From the NCBI GenBank assembly GCA_016717345.1, contig JADKFR010000004.1:1-64000 (forward strand): a DNA stretch of 64,000 nt, given 5' to 3'. Origin of the DNA: Propionibacteriaceae bacterium (GTDB lineage: Bacteria > Actinomycetota > Actinomycetes > Propionibacteriales > Propionibacteriaceae). A model generated the notes under the pieces. That model made no database searches, had not been told where the DNA came from, and worked only from the letters and a program-made list of their open reading frames with translations. Of this stretch, positions 43,747-52,156 are shown piece after piece. The position numbers were made by a program, and so were the translations under genes. Within the stretch, counting starts at the first letter, position 1. The number at the start of each line of letters is the position of its first letter.

Positions 43747-44502
43747 CTAGACGAGCGTCACCAGGGGCCCGGTTTCCCGCAGGGCGGCGACGCTCTGCTG
43801 ATCCAGGCGGGTATCGCTGATCATCCCGGTCAGCTCAGCCAACGGCAGCACGGAGACGAAGCCGGCCTGGCCGTACTTCGACGAGTCCGCCACCAACCAG
43901 GTCTCTTCCGCCTGGGCGTGCATGGCGGTGATGACCTCGGCGCCTTCGGAGAACTGGGTGGTCAGACCCCGTTGCGGAGTGAAGCCGTCCGTCCCGATGA
44001 AGGCGAGGCGGACGTTGAAATCGCGGACGGCGCGAAGCGCGACCGGGCCGATCAGCGACTCGGATTCGCGATGGAAGGTGCCGCCGGTCAGGATCACCGT
44101 CAGGTTGTCGTTGTGGCGTGCGAATCCGAAGACGAGGGTGGAGTTCGTCACGATCTGGACGCCACGGCGGCTCGCCAGGTGGCGGACGATCCGGGCTGCG
44201 GTGGTGCCTGCCTCGATCATGATCCGGTCACCGTCGCGGACGAGAGCCGCTGCGGCGGCCGCGATCCGGTCCTTTTCGGCCTCGTGCTCCCGCTCCCGCT
44301 CCAAGACGTGGCGGACGGCCGTTGCCTGCGCGCCCCCGCGGGTCCGCTTCAGCAGGCCCCGTTCCTCCAGGGCGCGCATCTGGGTGCGGATGGTCACTTC
44401 GGAGACGTCGAATTCCCGGGCAAGGACGGCCACGGTCAAGGAGCCGTCCTTGGCGAGAAGGTCGAGCATGCGAGCCTCTCGCTCGCGTCGATCGATCGCC
44501 AT
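43747..44502 (-). CDS. DeoR/GlpR family transcriptional regulator
   Basis: 251 residues. N-terminal winged helix (EREARMLDLLAKDGSLTVAVLAREFDVSEVTIRTQMRALEERGLLKRTRGGA), then the DeoR sugar-phosphate sensor domain (GDRIMIEAGTTAARIVRHL, IVTNSTLVFGFA, FIGTDGFTPQRGLTT, VADSSKYG). Transcribed in the same direction as the 2-oxoacid dehydrogenase operon, 181 bp upstream of it, so it probably regulates that operon. Effector unknown. Confidence 0.9.
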   Translation of the reverse strand: MAIDRREREARMLDLLAKDGSLTVAVLAREFDVSEVTIRTQMRALEERGLLKRTRGGAQATAVRHVLEREREHEAEKDRIAAAAAALVRDGDRIMIEAGTTAARIVRHLASRRGVQIVTNSTLVFGFARHNDNLTVILTGGTFHRESESLIGPVALRAVRDFNVRLAFIGTDGFTPQRGLTTQFSEGAEVITAMHAQAEETWLVADSSKYGQAGFVSVLPLAELTGMISDTRLDQQSVAALRETGPLVTLV

Positions 44503-44642
44503 GGCACGTCCTCATTCCCACAGATCCGGCTTCCAGGCTGAGCTGTCGGGCTTACGAATCGTGTGCGAATCAGGCCCGCGGCTCAACCGATCATAAGGCC
44601 GGTCTTACGGTTCCGCAGCGTCGGCGCACGGAGGGCAGGGCG

Positions 44643-45278
44643 TCAGGCGTCCCGACGCAGGAGCAGAACGTTGTCCACCAGCAGTGCCGGCTCCCCGTCG
44701 GGGCTGGTTGCAGCCCGTTCGAGTCGGCCCAGGTGTTCGCAGCTCCAGGTTTCGTCCACGCGAAGGGCGTCCAGGGTCTCCTGCGGAGTGGGGAAATGGA
44801 CGTGGTGATGCCGTAGGCCCGACCACGGGGGCGCCTCGCCGTGTTCCACGATCAGCAGCCGACCCCCGGGAGCCACCGCCGCGGCGGCCGAACGCAACAC
44901 GACTTCGCGCGGAAACTCCAGGGGGGACTGCAGGAACTGGGCCGTGACCAGGTCGAACGAGCCCTGCGGGAAGGTGTCGGTCAGATCGTGCCGGCTGAAG
45001 TCGATCAGGTCGGCGACGCCACGCCCTGCCGCCGCGACGCGGGCGCGGCCCAGAGCGACCTCCGAGATGTCGACAGCGGTGACCCGCCAGCCCTGTTCGG
45101 CCAGCCACACCGCGTCCGCCCCCTCGCCGCAGCCGAGATCGAGGGCGCGGCCGGGGGCGAGCGGGGCCGCAAAGTGCACCAGTTGAGCGTTCGGCCGCCC
45201 GCTCCAGATCTGCGCGCGTTGACCGTAGTGCTGCTCCCAGAATTCTCCGGCACCGGCCGTCTCGTCCGTGGTCTCCAT
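44643..45278 (-). CDS. class I SAM-dependent methyltransferase
   Basis: 211 residues from the ATG at 45278 (GTG 45296 is an alternative). Rossmann-fold methyltransferase with motif I ALDLGCGEGADAVWLAEQG, then VTAVDISEVALGRAR and FDLVTAQFLQSP. An N-terminal FWEQHYGQRAQIWSGRPN is typical of the TehB/thiopurine-like tellurite-resistance group. The substrate is unknown. It is downstream of the alcohol dehydrogenase on the same strand, 39 bp away. Confidence 0.83.
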   Translation of the reverse strand: METTDETAGAGEFWEQHYGQRAQIWSGRPNAQLVHFAAPLAPGRALDLGCGEGADAVWLAEQGWRVTAVDISEVALGRARVAAAGRGVADLIDFSRHDLTDTFPQGSFDLVTAQFLQSPLEFPREVVLRSAAAAVAPGGRLLIVEHGEAPPWSGLRHHHVHFPTPQETLDALRVDETWSCEHLGRLERAATSPDGEPALLVDNVLLLRRDA

Positions 45279-45317
45279 GGCTCCAGCCTCTGTCACACCT
45301 TGGCTTGGGTCAATTGG

Positions 45318-46355
45318 TCAACGACGAGCAAGGTCGGCCACCACGATCCCGGGAGTGGCGGTGGGGCGGTCCATCGCCCTGAGCGCTTCACCGAGCTGCT
45401 CGAAGCCGATGATCCGGCCGATCAGGCGCTCCGGCTGCAGCCCGCCGGCTGTGATCAGGTCGAGCATGGGCGGGTAGTCGGCGGCAGCCATGCCGTGGGA
45501 TCCCAGGACTCGCAGCTCACGGGCGACCACGAGGTCCCAGGGCAGCGGCGCCCTGCTGTCGGAACCCAGCATGAGACCCACCTGGAGGTGGCGTCCGCGC
45601 CGGCGCAGGCAGCGCACCGCCGCCAGCGCTGAGGGGGCCGAGCCGAGGGCGTCCATGCTCACGTGGGCGCCTCCCGCCGTGGCCGCCAGAATCGTGGGGA
45701 CCGGATCCTCGGCGTCCACGAGCAGTCCAGCACCCAGGTCGCCGGCCCGTTCCAGGGCGGCCGCCGACGGGTCAACAGCCACGACCCGGGCGCCCAGGCA
45801 GCGGGCGATCATGACGGCCGAGAGCCCGACGCCACCACAGCCGAAGACAACCACCCATTCGCCGGGGAGCACAGCGGCCTGGGCGGTGAGGGCGTGGTAG
45901 GCGGTCGCGAAGCGGCAGCCCAGCGCGGCGGCGGTGACGAATCCGAGGCTGTCGGGCAGCCGGACGAGGTTGGTGTCGGCAGCTCCGACCACCACCAGGT
46001 CGGCGAAGGAACCGGCCCCGGTGAAGCCGGGCTGCGTTTGCGCGGGGCACACCTGGGCCTGGCCCGAGTGGCAGTAGTCACAGGAGCCGCAGCCGTTCAC
46101 AAATGGGGCGGTGACCCGATCGCCCACCGCGAATCCGGCGACGCGGGGTCCCACCGCGGCCACGACACCGGCGAACTCGTGGCCGGGGATGTGCGGCAAT
46201 CGGACCGGGTCATGACCCCGCCAGGCGTGCCAATCGGACCGGCAGACGCCGGTAGCGCGGACCTCGACGACAGCACCCTCGTCTGGGCAGGCGGGGGACT
46301 CGACCTCCACCACCGTGAGAGGGCCTCCGATGGTGTCGTAGCTCACTGCGCGCAT
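45318..46355 (-). CDS. zinc-dependent medium-chain alcohol dehydrogenase
   Basis: 345 residues from the ATG at 46355. Catalytic zinc site (CRSDWHAW and GHEFAGVV), structural zinc cluster (GCGSCDYCHSGQAQVC), NAD-binding GCGGVGLSAVMIA. The N-terminus MRAVSYDTIGGPLTVVEV is normal for the family. Substrate unknown. Likely the first gene of a pair with the methyltransferase. Divergent from the PQQ-propeller lipoprotein gene. Confidence 0.9.
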   Translation of the reverse strand: MRAVSYDTIGGPLTVVEVESPACPDEGAVVEVRATGVCRSDWHAWRGHDPVRLPHIPGHEFAGVVAAVGPRVAGFAVGDRVTAPFVNGCGSCDYCHSGQAQVCPAQTQPGFTGAGSFADLVVVGAADTNLVRLPDSLGFVTAAALGCRFATAYHALTAQAAVLPGEWVVVFGCGGVGLSAVMIARCLGARVVAVDPSAAALERAGDLGAGLLVDAEDPVPTILAATAGGAHVSMDALGSAPSALAAVRCLRRRGRHLQVGLMLGSDSRAPLPWDLVVARELRVLGSHGMAAADYPPMLDLITAGGLQPERLIGRIIGFEQLGEALRAMDRPTATPGIVVADLARR

Positions 46356-46437
46356 GCGGTCGTTATAGCAGGTGGTGACTGGCTGGGTGTGCCGCGGTTC
46401 GGCGCCGAGCCGCGCGACTGAGGCGGCGGCCACGACC

Positions 46438-46443
46438 TAGACT
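46438..46443 (+). promoter_or_regulatory. putative -10 of leaderless lipoprotein gene promoter
   Basis: TAGACT lies 8 nt before the ATG at 46452 and no ribosome site is seen. Confidence 0.4.
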
Positions 46444-46451
46444 CGCCAGGG

Positions 46452-48215
46452 ATGTCCTCTCGAAAGGCGCTGCCCATGCTCTCCTTCCGCGTCAGTGGCC
46501 GCCGTGCCGGCATCGTTGTGGGCGGTCTCGCCCTCGTGGTCGGGATGGCTGCCTGTGCCGCGCCCGATGTCGTCACCACAGGTCAGCGCCCGAACGTCCC
46601 CACCTCAAACGTGTCCCCGCCGCGCAGCCCCGAGACCGACCCGGTGAAGCTCGCGCTCAGCCTGTCGAGCCTTCCCGGCTTCACGGCGCCCACCTCGGAG
46701 GGTGCCGGCGTGTTCAGCCGACCCCTGGTCGATGCGGAGGGGACGGCCACCTGGAAGGTGCTGGACGACACGAATCAGGTCATCGCCGACTACCGCCCGA
46801 CCCAGCCGGTCGCATTCGGCGATTCGTCGGTCTACACCACGATCCCGGGCGTGCTCACCTTCCGAGGCAACAACTATCGGGACGCCCCGGTATACGGCAC
46901 CACCGACATCACCGAGAAGAAGTTGGCGGTCGCCTGGACGCACGACACCGGCGACGTGACGGCCGAAGGTTCCTACTGGGCTGGGGCCGGCTGGACGGGG
47001 CAACCCCTCCTGGTCAACTGGCCGGCGGAAACCAAAGCCGCCATGGGCTTTGAGGAAGGGCTGACCAACGATCAGGGCTTCGTGGAAGTCCTCTACCCCG
47101 TGGTGGACGGCAAGGTCTACCGGATGGACCTCGCGACCGGCAGGGACGTCAAGCCGCCCATCGACACCGGGTTCGCGTTCAAGGGCACCGGATCGGTCGA
47201 TCCCCGGGGCTATCCGCTGCTCTACGCGGGCATGGGACTGAACGAGAACGGCGACAAGCAGGGGGCTTGGCGCTATCGGATCTTCGACCTGATCCAGAAC
47301 CGGGAGGTCTCCGGCTGGGACGGTACCGACGCGGGAGCGCCTCGGGAGTGGGGTGCCTTCGACTCCTCCGCGTTGGTGAACGCGGCCACCGACACGTTGA
47401 TCGAGCCGGCGGAGAACGGCCTCATCTACAAGGTGAAGCTGAATGCGACCTATGACCCGACGGCCAGAACGGTCAGCGTGGAGCCGAAGATCACCAAGAT
47501 GACGTACACCACGCCGGACTCTTCGCGACACGGCATCGAGAGTTCTGCGGTTGCTTACCGCAACCTCATGTTCGCCGGAGACAACGACGGCAACATAGTG
47601 TGCTGGGACGCCACCACCCTGCAGGTGGTCTGGGTCCGTCCCACCGGAGACGACACCGACGCCACGCTGGTCCTGGACGCGACGAGCGAGGGCCCTTTCC
47701 TCTACACCGGCAACGAGGTCGACAAGCGCGGCGAGGCGGGTGCGACGACTGCCCCGGTCACCATCCAGAAGATCAACGCCCTCACCGGGCAGCAGGTATG
47801 GCAGTGGCAGACCGACGCGCGCTACGACAAGGCAGTCAACGGGGGAGTCATGGCCACCCCCGTCCTGGGCACCGGGGAAGTGTCCGACCTCGTCTTCTTC
47901 AACGTCGCCAAGACCCTGTCCCCGAAACAGGGGAGCCTGGTCGCGCTCGACAAGGAGACCGGGACGATCGCCTGGCGGCGCGACCTGCCGAGCTTCTCGT
48001 GGAGTTCCCCGCTGCTGCTGACCGGCAAGGACGGGCACAGCTACGGCATCGTGGGTGACTCCAGCGGGCTGCTGCACCTGTTCGACCCGAACACCGGCAG
48101 GGATTACTCGACGCTGCAGCTCTCGAAGAACATCGAGGCGACGCCTGCTGTCTACGGCAACATGCTGGTCGTCGGCACCTATGCCAAGAAGCTCTACGGA
48201 GTGCGCCTTAGCTGA
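46452..48215 (+). CDS. PQQ-binding-like beta-propeller lipoprotein
   Basis: 587 residues. Signal peptide with lipobox (LVVGMAAC, Cys about 35), then a low-complexity linker and a long beta-propeller with repeated blades (VYRMDLATGRDVKPP, CWDATTLQVVWVRPTG, INALTGQQVWQWQT, LVALDKETGTIAWRRDLP, HLFDPNTGRDYST). The PQQ-like/BamB propeller family often acts as an extracytoplasmic binding or scaffold domain; no catalytic residues are clear. Anchored outside the cell membrane by inference. Followed by a secreted nuclease gene. Confidence 0.8.
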   Translation: MSSRKALPMLSFRVSGRRAGIVVGGLALVVGMAACAAPDVVTTGQRPNVPTSNVSPPRSPETDPVKLALSLSSLPGFTAPTSEGAGVFSRPLVDAEGTATWKVLDDTNQVIADYRPTQPVAFGDSSVYTTIPGVLTFRGNNYRDAPVYGTTDITEKKLAVAWTHDTGDVTAEGSYWAGAGWTGQPLLVNWPAETKAAMGFEEGLTNDQGFVEVLYPVVDGKVYRMDLATGRDVKPPIDTGFAFKGTGSVDPRGYPLLYAGMGLNENGDKQGAWRYRIFDLIQNREVSGWDGTDAGAPREWGAFDSSALVNAATDTLIEPAENGLIYKVKLNATYDPTARTVSVEPKITKMTYTTPDSSRHGIESSAVAYRNLMFAGDNDGNIVCWDATTLQVVWVRPTGDDTDATLVLDATSEGPFLYTGNEVDKRGEAGATTAPVTIQKINALTGQQVWQWQTDARYDKAVNGGVMATPVLGTGEVSDLVFFNVAKTLSPKQGSLVALDKETGTIAWRRDLPSFSWSSPLLLTGKDGHSYGIVGDSSGLLHLFDPNTGRDYSTLQLSKNIEATPAVYGNMLVVGTYAKKLYGVRLS

Positions 48216-48266
48216 CCCGCGCGTCGCCGAGGTCGGGCAGCGGTGAGATCCCCCGAGGGCGCGCGG

Positions 48267-48272
48267 TAGCCT
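48267..48272 (+). promoter_or_regulatory. putative -10 of leaderless nuclease gene promoter
   Basis: TAGCCT lies 7 nt before the ATG at 48280 and no ribosome site is seen. Confidence 0.4.
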
Positions 48273-48279
48273 CGCCCCC

Positions 48280-48858
48280 ATGGGGTGGGGGCGAGGCGTC
48301 ACGAGGGCGAGCCTGATGCTGGTGGTCCTGACTTCACTGGCAGGCTGCCTACCGGTCTCCGTCAGGCCGTCCGTGGGCCCCCCGGCCTCACCGCGAGCGA
48401 GCGCGACAACCACCCGACCCGGCGACGAGTCCGTCACCGTGCAATGGGTGATTGACGGCGACACCTTCTCGGCCAGGACCTCGTCCGGGCGGACTGTCAC
48501 CGTCCGCCTGCTCGGGATCGACGCTCCCGAGGTCGATCGGGAGGACGTGAGCGAATCGGACTGCGGCGCCGACCGGTCGACCCAGGCGTTGGAGCGGCTG
48601 GTTGCCAAACGGCGGGTTGTACTGGTGAGGGATCCGGTGGCCGATGCCACTGACCGCTTCGCTCGCCTGCTGCGCTACGTCGCCACCGACGCCACGCCCG
48701 ATGTTGCCGAACACCTTGTCGAGACCGGAATGGTGGCAGCCTGGTACCCGCGCGGTGAGCCCACGCCGACCCGCTTTACGACCTACCAGAAGCTGGAGGA
48801 CGCCGCTCGCGCCAGCCGCACCGGCCTGTGGGCGCGCTGCGAAACGATCGGACGCTGA
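48280..48858 (+). CDS. thermonuclease-family (SNase) lipoprotein
   Basis: 192 residues. N-terminal lipoprotein signal with lipobox (TSLAGC, Cys about 23). The SNase OB-fold follows: VIDGDTFSAR, VRLLGIDAPEVDRED (Arg/Asp/Glu catalytic set), DRFARLLRYV and GMVAAWYPRG. Staphylococcal-nuclease-like enzymes cut DNA and RNA with calcium. An exported surface nuclease is the likely role. A -10-like element lies just ahead of the ATG. Confidence 0.85.
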   Translation: MGWGRGVTRASLMLVVLTSLAGCLPVSVRPSVGPPASPRASATTTRPGDESVTVQWVIDGDTFSARTSSGRTVTVRLLGIDAPEVDREDVSESDCGADRSTQALERLVAKRRVVLVRDPVADATDRFARLLRYVATDATPDVAEHLVETGMVAAWYPRGEPTPTRFTTYQKLEDAARASRTGLWARCETIGR

Positions 48859-48881
48859 GCACCGCGGTGGCGATGGTCCAG

Positions 48882-49559
48882 CTACTTCGTCCGGCAGAAG
48901 GCGTCCACGTGGACGGTCTTGCCCGAGACGATCAGTTCGTCCCCGCGGTGGATCAGGGTCTCGGGAATCGCGTAGATGAAGTCCTGATTGGCCCGCTTCA
49001 CCCCGACCACGGTGATCTTGTTCTGAGTTCGCACCATGGAGTCGCGCAGCGTCTTGTTCCAGGTGAAGGCCGGCGCCTTGGTGCGGGCCATGGCGAAGCC
49101 GTCCTCGAACTCGAAGTAGTCGATCATGTAGCCCGACACGGCGTGGGCGACTCGCCGTCCGGTCGACGCCTCGGAGTACACGACGTGGTGCGCTCCGATC
49201 CGCTCCAGGATCGAGCCGTGCTCCTTGGTCGCCGCGCGGGCCCAGATCTCGGGGACCTTGGCCTCGGAGAGCGCGAGCACCGTCATGATTGAGAGCTCCA
49301 CCTTGCTGAGGGCGACGACAGCCTTGCGAATCTGGTGGATGCCGATCTGTTCGAGCGCCTCCCGATCGGCCGGGTTCATCTCGATCACGTGGGTGAAGTC
49401 GTCGGCATAGTGGACGGCCTGCGCGTGGTCGTCGGTGATGGCGATCAGGGGCACGTTCATTTCGGTCAGGGCACGGGCGATGGCCGAGCCGAAGAGGCCC
49501 AGCCCGACCACCAGTACCGTCTCGTCGCTGATCTTGCGATCTTTGGATCTACCCAACAA
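48882..49559 (-). CDS. trkA: Trk/Ktr potassium uptake regulatory subunit (TrkA/KtrA)
   Basis: 225 residues. RCK-N domain with the nucleotide-binding GLGLFGSAIARAL, an acidic strand end, and AVHYADDFTHVIEMNPADRE; an RCK-C domain follows (residues ~145-225, VVGVKRANQDFIYAIPETLIHRGDELIV). The single RCK pair matches KtrA-type subunits that gate a TrkH-type channel. The start overlaps the end of the trkH gene by 11 bp, so the two are translationally coupled. Confidence 0.92.
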   Translation of the reverse strand: MLGRSKDRKISDETVLVVGLGLFGSAIARALTEMNVPLIAITDDHAQAVHYADDFTHVIEMNPADREALEQIGIHQIRKAVVALSKVELSIMTVLALSEAKVPEIWARAATKEHGSILERIGAHHVVYSEASTGRRVAHAVSGYMIDYFEFEDGFAMARTKAPAFTWNKTLRDSMVRTQNKITVVGVKRANQDFIYAIPETLIHRGDELIVSGKTVHVDAFCRTK

Positions 49560-50889
49560 TTGGTTGCTCCTCGGGGAGTCGGAAACGGCGATGGCGTGGC
49601 CGGATGGCCAGCGCCGTGGCCACGGAGATCGTGCCCACCCTGCCCAGGTACATCAGCAGCATCAGGACACTCAGCGATCCGGGGCTCAGGTCAGAGGTGA
49701 TGCCCGTCGTCAGCCCCACGGTGCCGAACGCGGAGATGGTCTCGAACAGCACCTGCTGCAGGGTGAAGGGCTCATACGCGACGATCAGGGAGGTCGCGAT
49801 GCCGACGGTGACAACGCCCAGCAGAATGACCGCCATCGCCGAACGCTGCACGACCGTGGGGATCGCGCGGTGGGCGACCAGAACCTGATCCTCGCCGCGC
49901 AACTCCGCCACCACCGCGGCGATGATGATGCCAACAGTGCCGACCTTGACGCCGCCGGCGGTGCCGACCGAGCCGCCGCCGATGAACATGAGGATGTACG
50001 TCATCCCCAGCGTCGACTCGCTGGCGACGCCGTAGTCGATGTTGTTGAAACCGGCGGTGCGGGGGAAGACGCCGCCGCCGATGGCACCCAGGAACTTGCC
50101 ACCCAGGGTGAGCGGCCCCAAGGTGTTCGGGTTGTTCCATTCGAACAGCGCGAAGCCGGCGACGCCGAGCCCGAGCAGGATGAGGGTGCCGTAGACCGTC
50201 AACCGGGTGTGCGCCGTCCAATGCGAGGCGCCCCTCGTCCGCAAGGTGTGCCTGAGTTCGGTCAGGACGGGCACCCCGACACCGCCAACAACGATCGCCG
50301 CGCAGATCGGAAGGATGATGAAGGGATCGCCGATGAAGCCGATCAGGTTGTCGCTGAACAGGGCGAAACCAGCGTTGTTGAAGGCTGAGACGGCATGGAA
50401 GACCCCGTGCCACACGGCGTCGCCCCAGCCGTCGGTGTACCGGCGGAAGCCCAGTGCCAGGGCGGCTGCGGTGAGCCCCTCTGCCACGAGCATCACCAGA
50501 CCGATTCGCACGGGCAGCCGAAGGGTTTCGGACAGATTCGCCTGGTGCAGTTCCCGGCCGGCCATCAGCGATCCCTGCAGCGAGATCCGTCCCGTGGCGA
50601 TCAGGGTAAGGAAGCTGGCCACGGTGACGATGCCGAAACCGCCCACCTGCACGAGGACGAGGATGACGACCTGGCCGAAGGGACTCCAGAAGGTCTGCGT
50701 GTCGACGGTGGTCAGCCCGGTGATGCAGATGGCCGACGTCGCGGTGAACGCCGCGTCGATCAGGGCTGGTGAGCTGTTGGCGGAGGTCGCGGCCGGCACC
50801 ATCAACAAGGACGTGCCGGCGCCGATGGCTGCGAGGTAGGCCGTCGGGATCACTCGCGCGGGGTGGCTGAACCAGCGTGTCAGCTGCAC
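49549..50889 (-). CDS. trkH: Trk/Ktr potassium transporter channel subunit (TrkH/KtrB)
   Basis: 446 residues from the GTG at 50889 (GTG 50907 adds six). A polytopic protein with the four selectivity-filter loops of the superfamily: ITGLTT, NNAGF, TAGFN and TVGLTTG. Takes up potassium with sodium or proton coupling and works with the cytosolic TrkA/KtrA. Divergently oriented neighbour genes are unrelated. Family and partner are clear; the start is uncertain. Confidence 0.92.
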   Translation of the reverse strand: MQLTRWFSHPARVIPTAYLAAIGAGTSLLMVPAATSANSSPALIDAAFTATSAICITGLTTVDTQTFWSPFGQVVILVLVQVGGFGIVTVASFLTLIATGRISLQGSLMAGRELHQANLSETLRLPVRIGLVMLVAEGLTAAALALGFRRYTDGWGDAVWHGVFHAVSAFNNAGFALFSDNLIGFIGDPFIILPICAAIVVGGVGVPVLTELRHTLRTRGASHWTAHTRLTVYGTLILLGLGVAGFALFEWNNPNTLGPLTLGGKFLGAIGGGVFPRTAGFNNIDYGVASESTLGMTYILMFIGGGSVGTAGGVKVGTVGIIIAAVVAELRGEDQVLVAHRAIPTVVQRSAMAVILLGVVTVGIATSLIVAYEPFTLQQVLFETISAFGTVGLTTGITSDLSPGSLSVLMLLMYLGRVGTISVATALAIRPRHRRFRLPEEQPIVG

Positions 50890-50947
50890 TCTCCGATGGT
50901 AGGCCACCCAGGATCTGCGGGGGCGGCCAAGGACGACACTGGTTGAC

Positions 50948-51991
50948 TCAGCCCGGCCGTTGGGTAGTCTCCCGCACCACCAGTCGCGGTTGGACGATGA
51001 TCTCTCGCGGTGCTTGGCCGTGGATCTGCTCCAGGGCGAGATCGACGGCGGCCCGGGCCAGTTCGCGGGCGTCCTGGGACACCGTGGTCATCTGGACGTG
51101 GGGTACCCGGGCGAGTCGGGAGTCGTCGTAGCCCATGATCGACAGGTTCGCGGGCACGCGGAGCCCCGTCCGCGCAGCTACATCCAGCGCGCCGGTGGCG
51201 CACCGGTCATTGAAGGCGATGACGGCCGTCGGCGGAACCGGACGCGTCAGGAGTTCGCTCATGCCGCGGGCCCCGTCGGCCTCGGTGAGACCACCGGTGA
51301 TGACATCGATGTTGTCGCCGAGGCCGAGCCGTTGCATCGTCTTGCGATAGCTGGCTCGCCGGTCGGCGCTGCCGGGGGCGTCGGCACCGTCGATGTGGGC
51401 GATGCGCTGGTGCCCGAGTGAGGCAAGGTGCTCGACCGCCATCCGCAGGCCGGCCTTGTCGTCGCCCCGGACGATGCCCAGGGCCGGAGCCTTGAGCCGG
51501 CGTGCCACCGATACGACGGGTACCCGCTCGGCGATCCGCTGGAGGTCATCGGCCTGGGCCTTCATGCCCAACACGATGAGGGCCTCGCATCGCTCGCGAA
51601 TCAGGGACTCCACGGCCGTGGGCTCGTCCCTGGTGGGCGCCACCGCGCTGAGCGCGACGTCGTAGCCGCTCTCGGCGGCCGCCAGGTAGATCTGTTCCAC
51701 CACGTCGCCGTGGAACGGCTGCTGCAGTTCGAAGGCGATCCCGATCAGGCGCGACGAGTTCTGGCGAAGCTTGCGAGCCCGTTCGTCCGGGACGTACCCC
51801 ATCTCGTTGGCGATCCTGAGTACCCGTTCCCGGGTGGCGATGCTCGCGCCGGGCGCCTCGCGCATCACGATCGAGACCAGGGGACGGGACACGCCGGCGG
51901 CCTTGGCCACGTCACCCATGGTCGGACCGCGTCCGCGCTGGACGCCTTTCGCCGTGACGTCCTGCGGAGCGTCGGAATCGGGCCGACTCAT
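50948..51991 (-). CDS. LacI family transcriptional regulator
   Basis: 347 residues. N-terminal HTH (GPTMGDVAKAAGVSRPLVSIVMREAPGASIATRERVLRIANEMGYVPDERAR) and a ribose-binding-like sensor domain (LIGIAFELQQPFHGDVVEQIY, AFNDRCATGALDVA, IMGYDDSRLARVPHVQMTTV). Divergent from the sugar operon that starts with the MocA dehydrogenase; two operator copies in the shared intergenic region support direct repression of that operon and of itself. Confidence 0.92.
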   Translation of the reverse strand: MSRPDSDAPQDVTAKGVQRGRGPTMGDVAKAAGVSRPLVSIVMREAPGASIATRERVLRIANEMGYVPDERARKLRQNSSRLIGIAFELQQPFHGDVVEQIYLAAAESGYDVALSAVAPTRDEPTAVESLIRERCEALIVLGMKAQADDLQRIAERVPVVSVARRLKAPALGIVRGDDKAGLRMAVEHLASLGHQRIAHIDGADAPGSADRRASYRKTMQRLGLGDNIDVITGGLTEADGARGMSELLTRPVPPTAVIAFNDRCATGALDVAARTGLRVPANLSIMGYDDSRLARVPHVQMTTVSQDARELARAAVDLALEQIHGQAPREIIVQPRLVVRETTQRPG

Positions 51992-52112
51992 GGCTCTGTC
52001 CTTCCTCGGCCCGGGGCCTTCGCTCGAAGCCTACGGCCAGTGATGGGTGGGAGCCGGCTCGGAAAGATGTTCTGACAAACGCCTTGACGACTGGCCCGCG
52101 ATGGACATACGC

Positions 52113-52137
52113 TAGCACGAGCTAATAGCACGTGCTA
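52113..52137. promoter_or_regulatory. tandem LacI-type operators
   Basis: TAGCACGTGCTA (52126-52137) is a perfect 12-bp palindrome. TAGCACGAGCTA (52113-52124) is an 11 of 12 match, one base further along, so centres are 13 bp apart. They lie 20 bp before the first sugar-operon ATG, between it and the divergent LacI gene. Confidence 0.75.
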
Positions 52138-52156
52138 GCACAAAGGAGACAAGCAC

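Noticed and set aside
46605..48650. Long minus strand frame opposite the PQQ lipoprotein and nuclease genes.
   Set aside because: Overlaps two clear + strand genes and has no family features.
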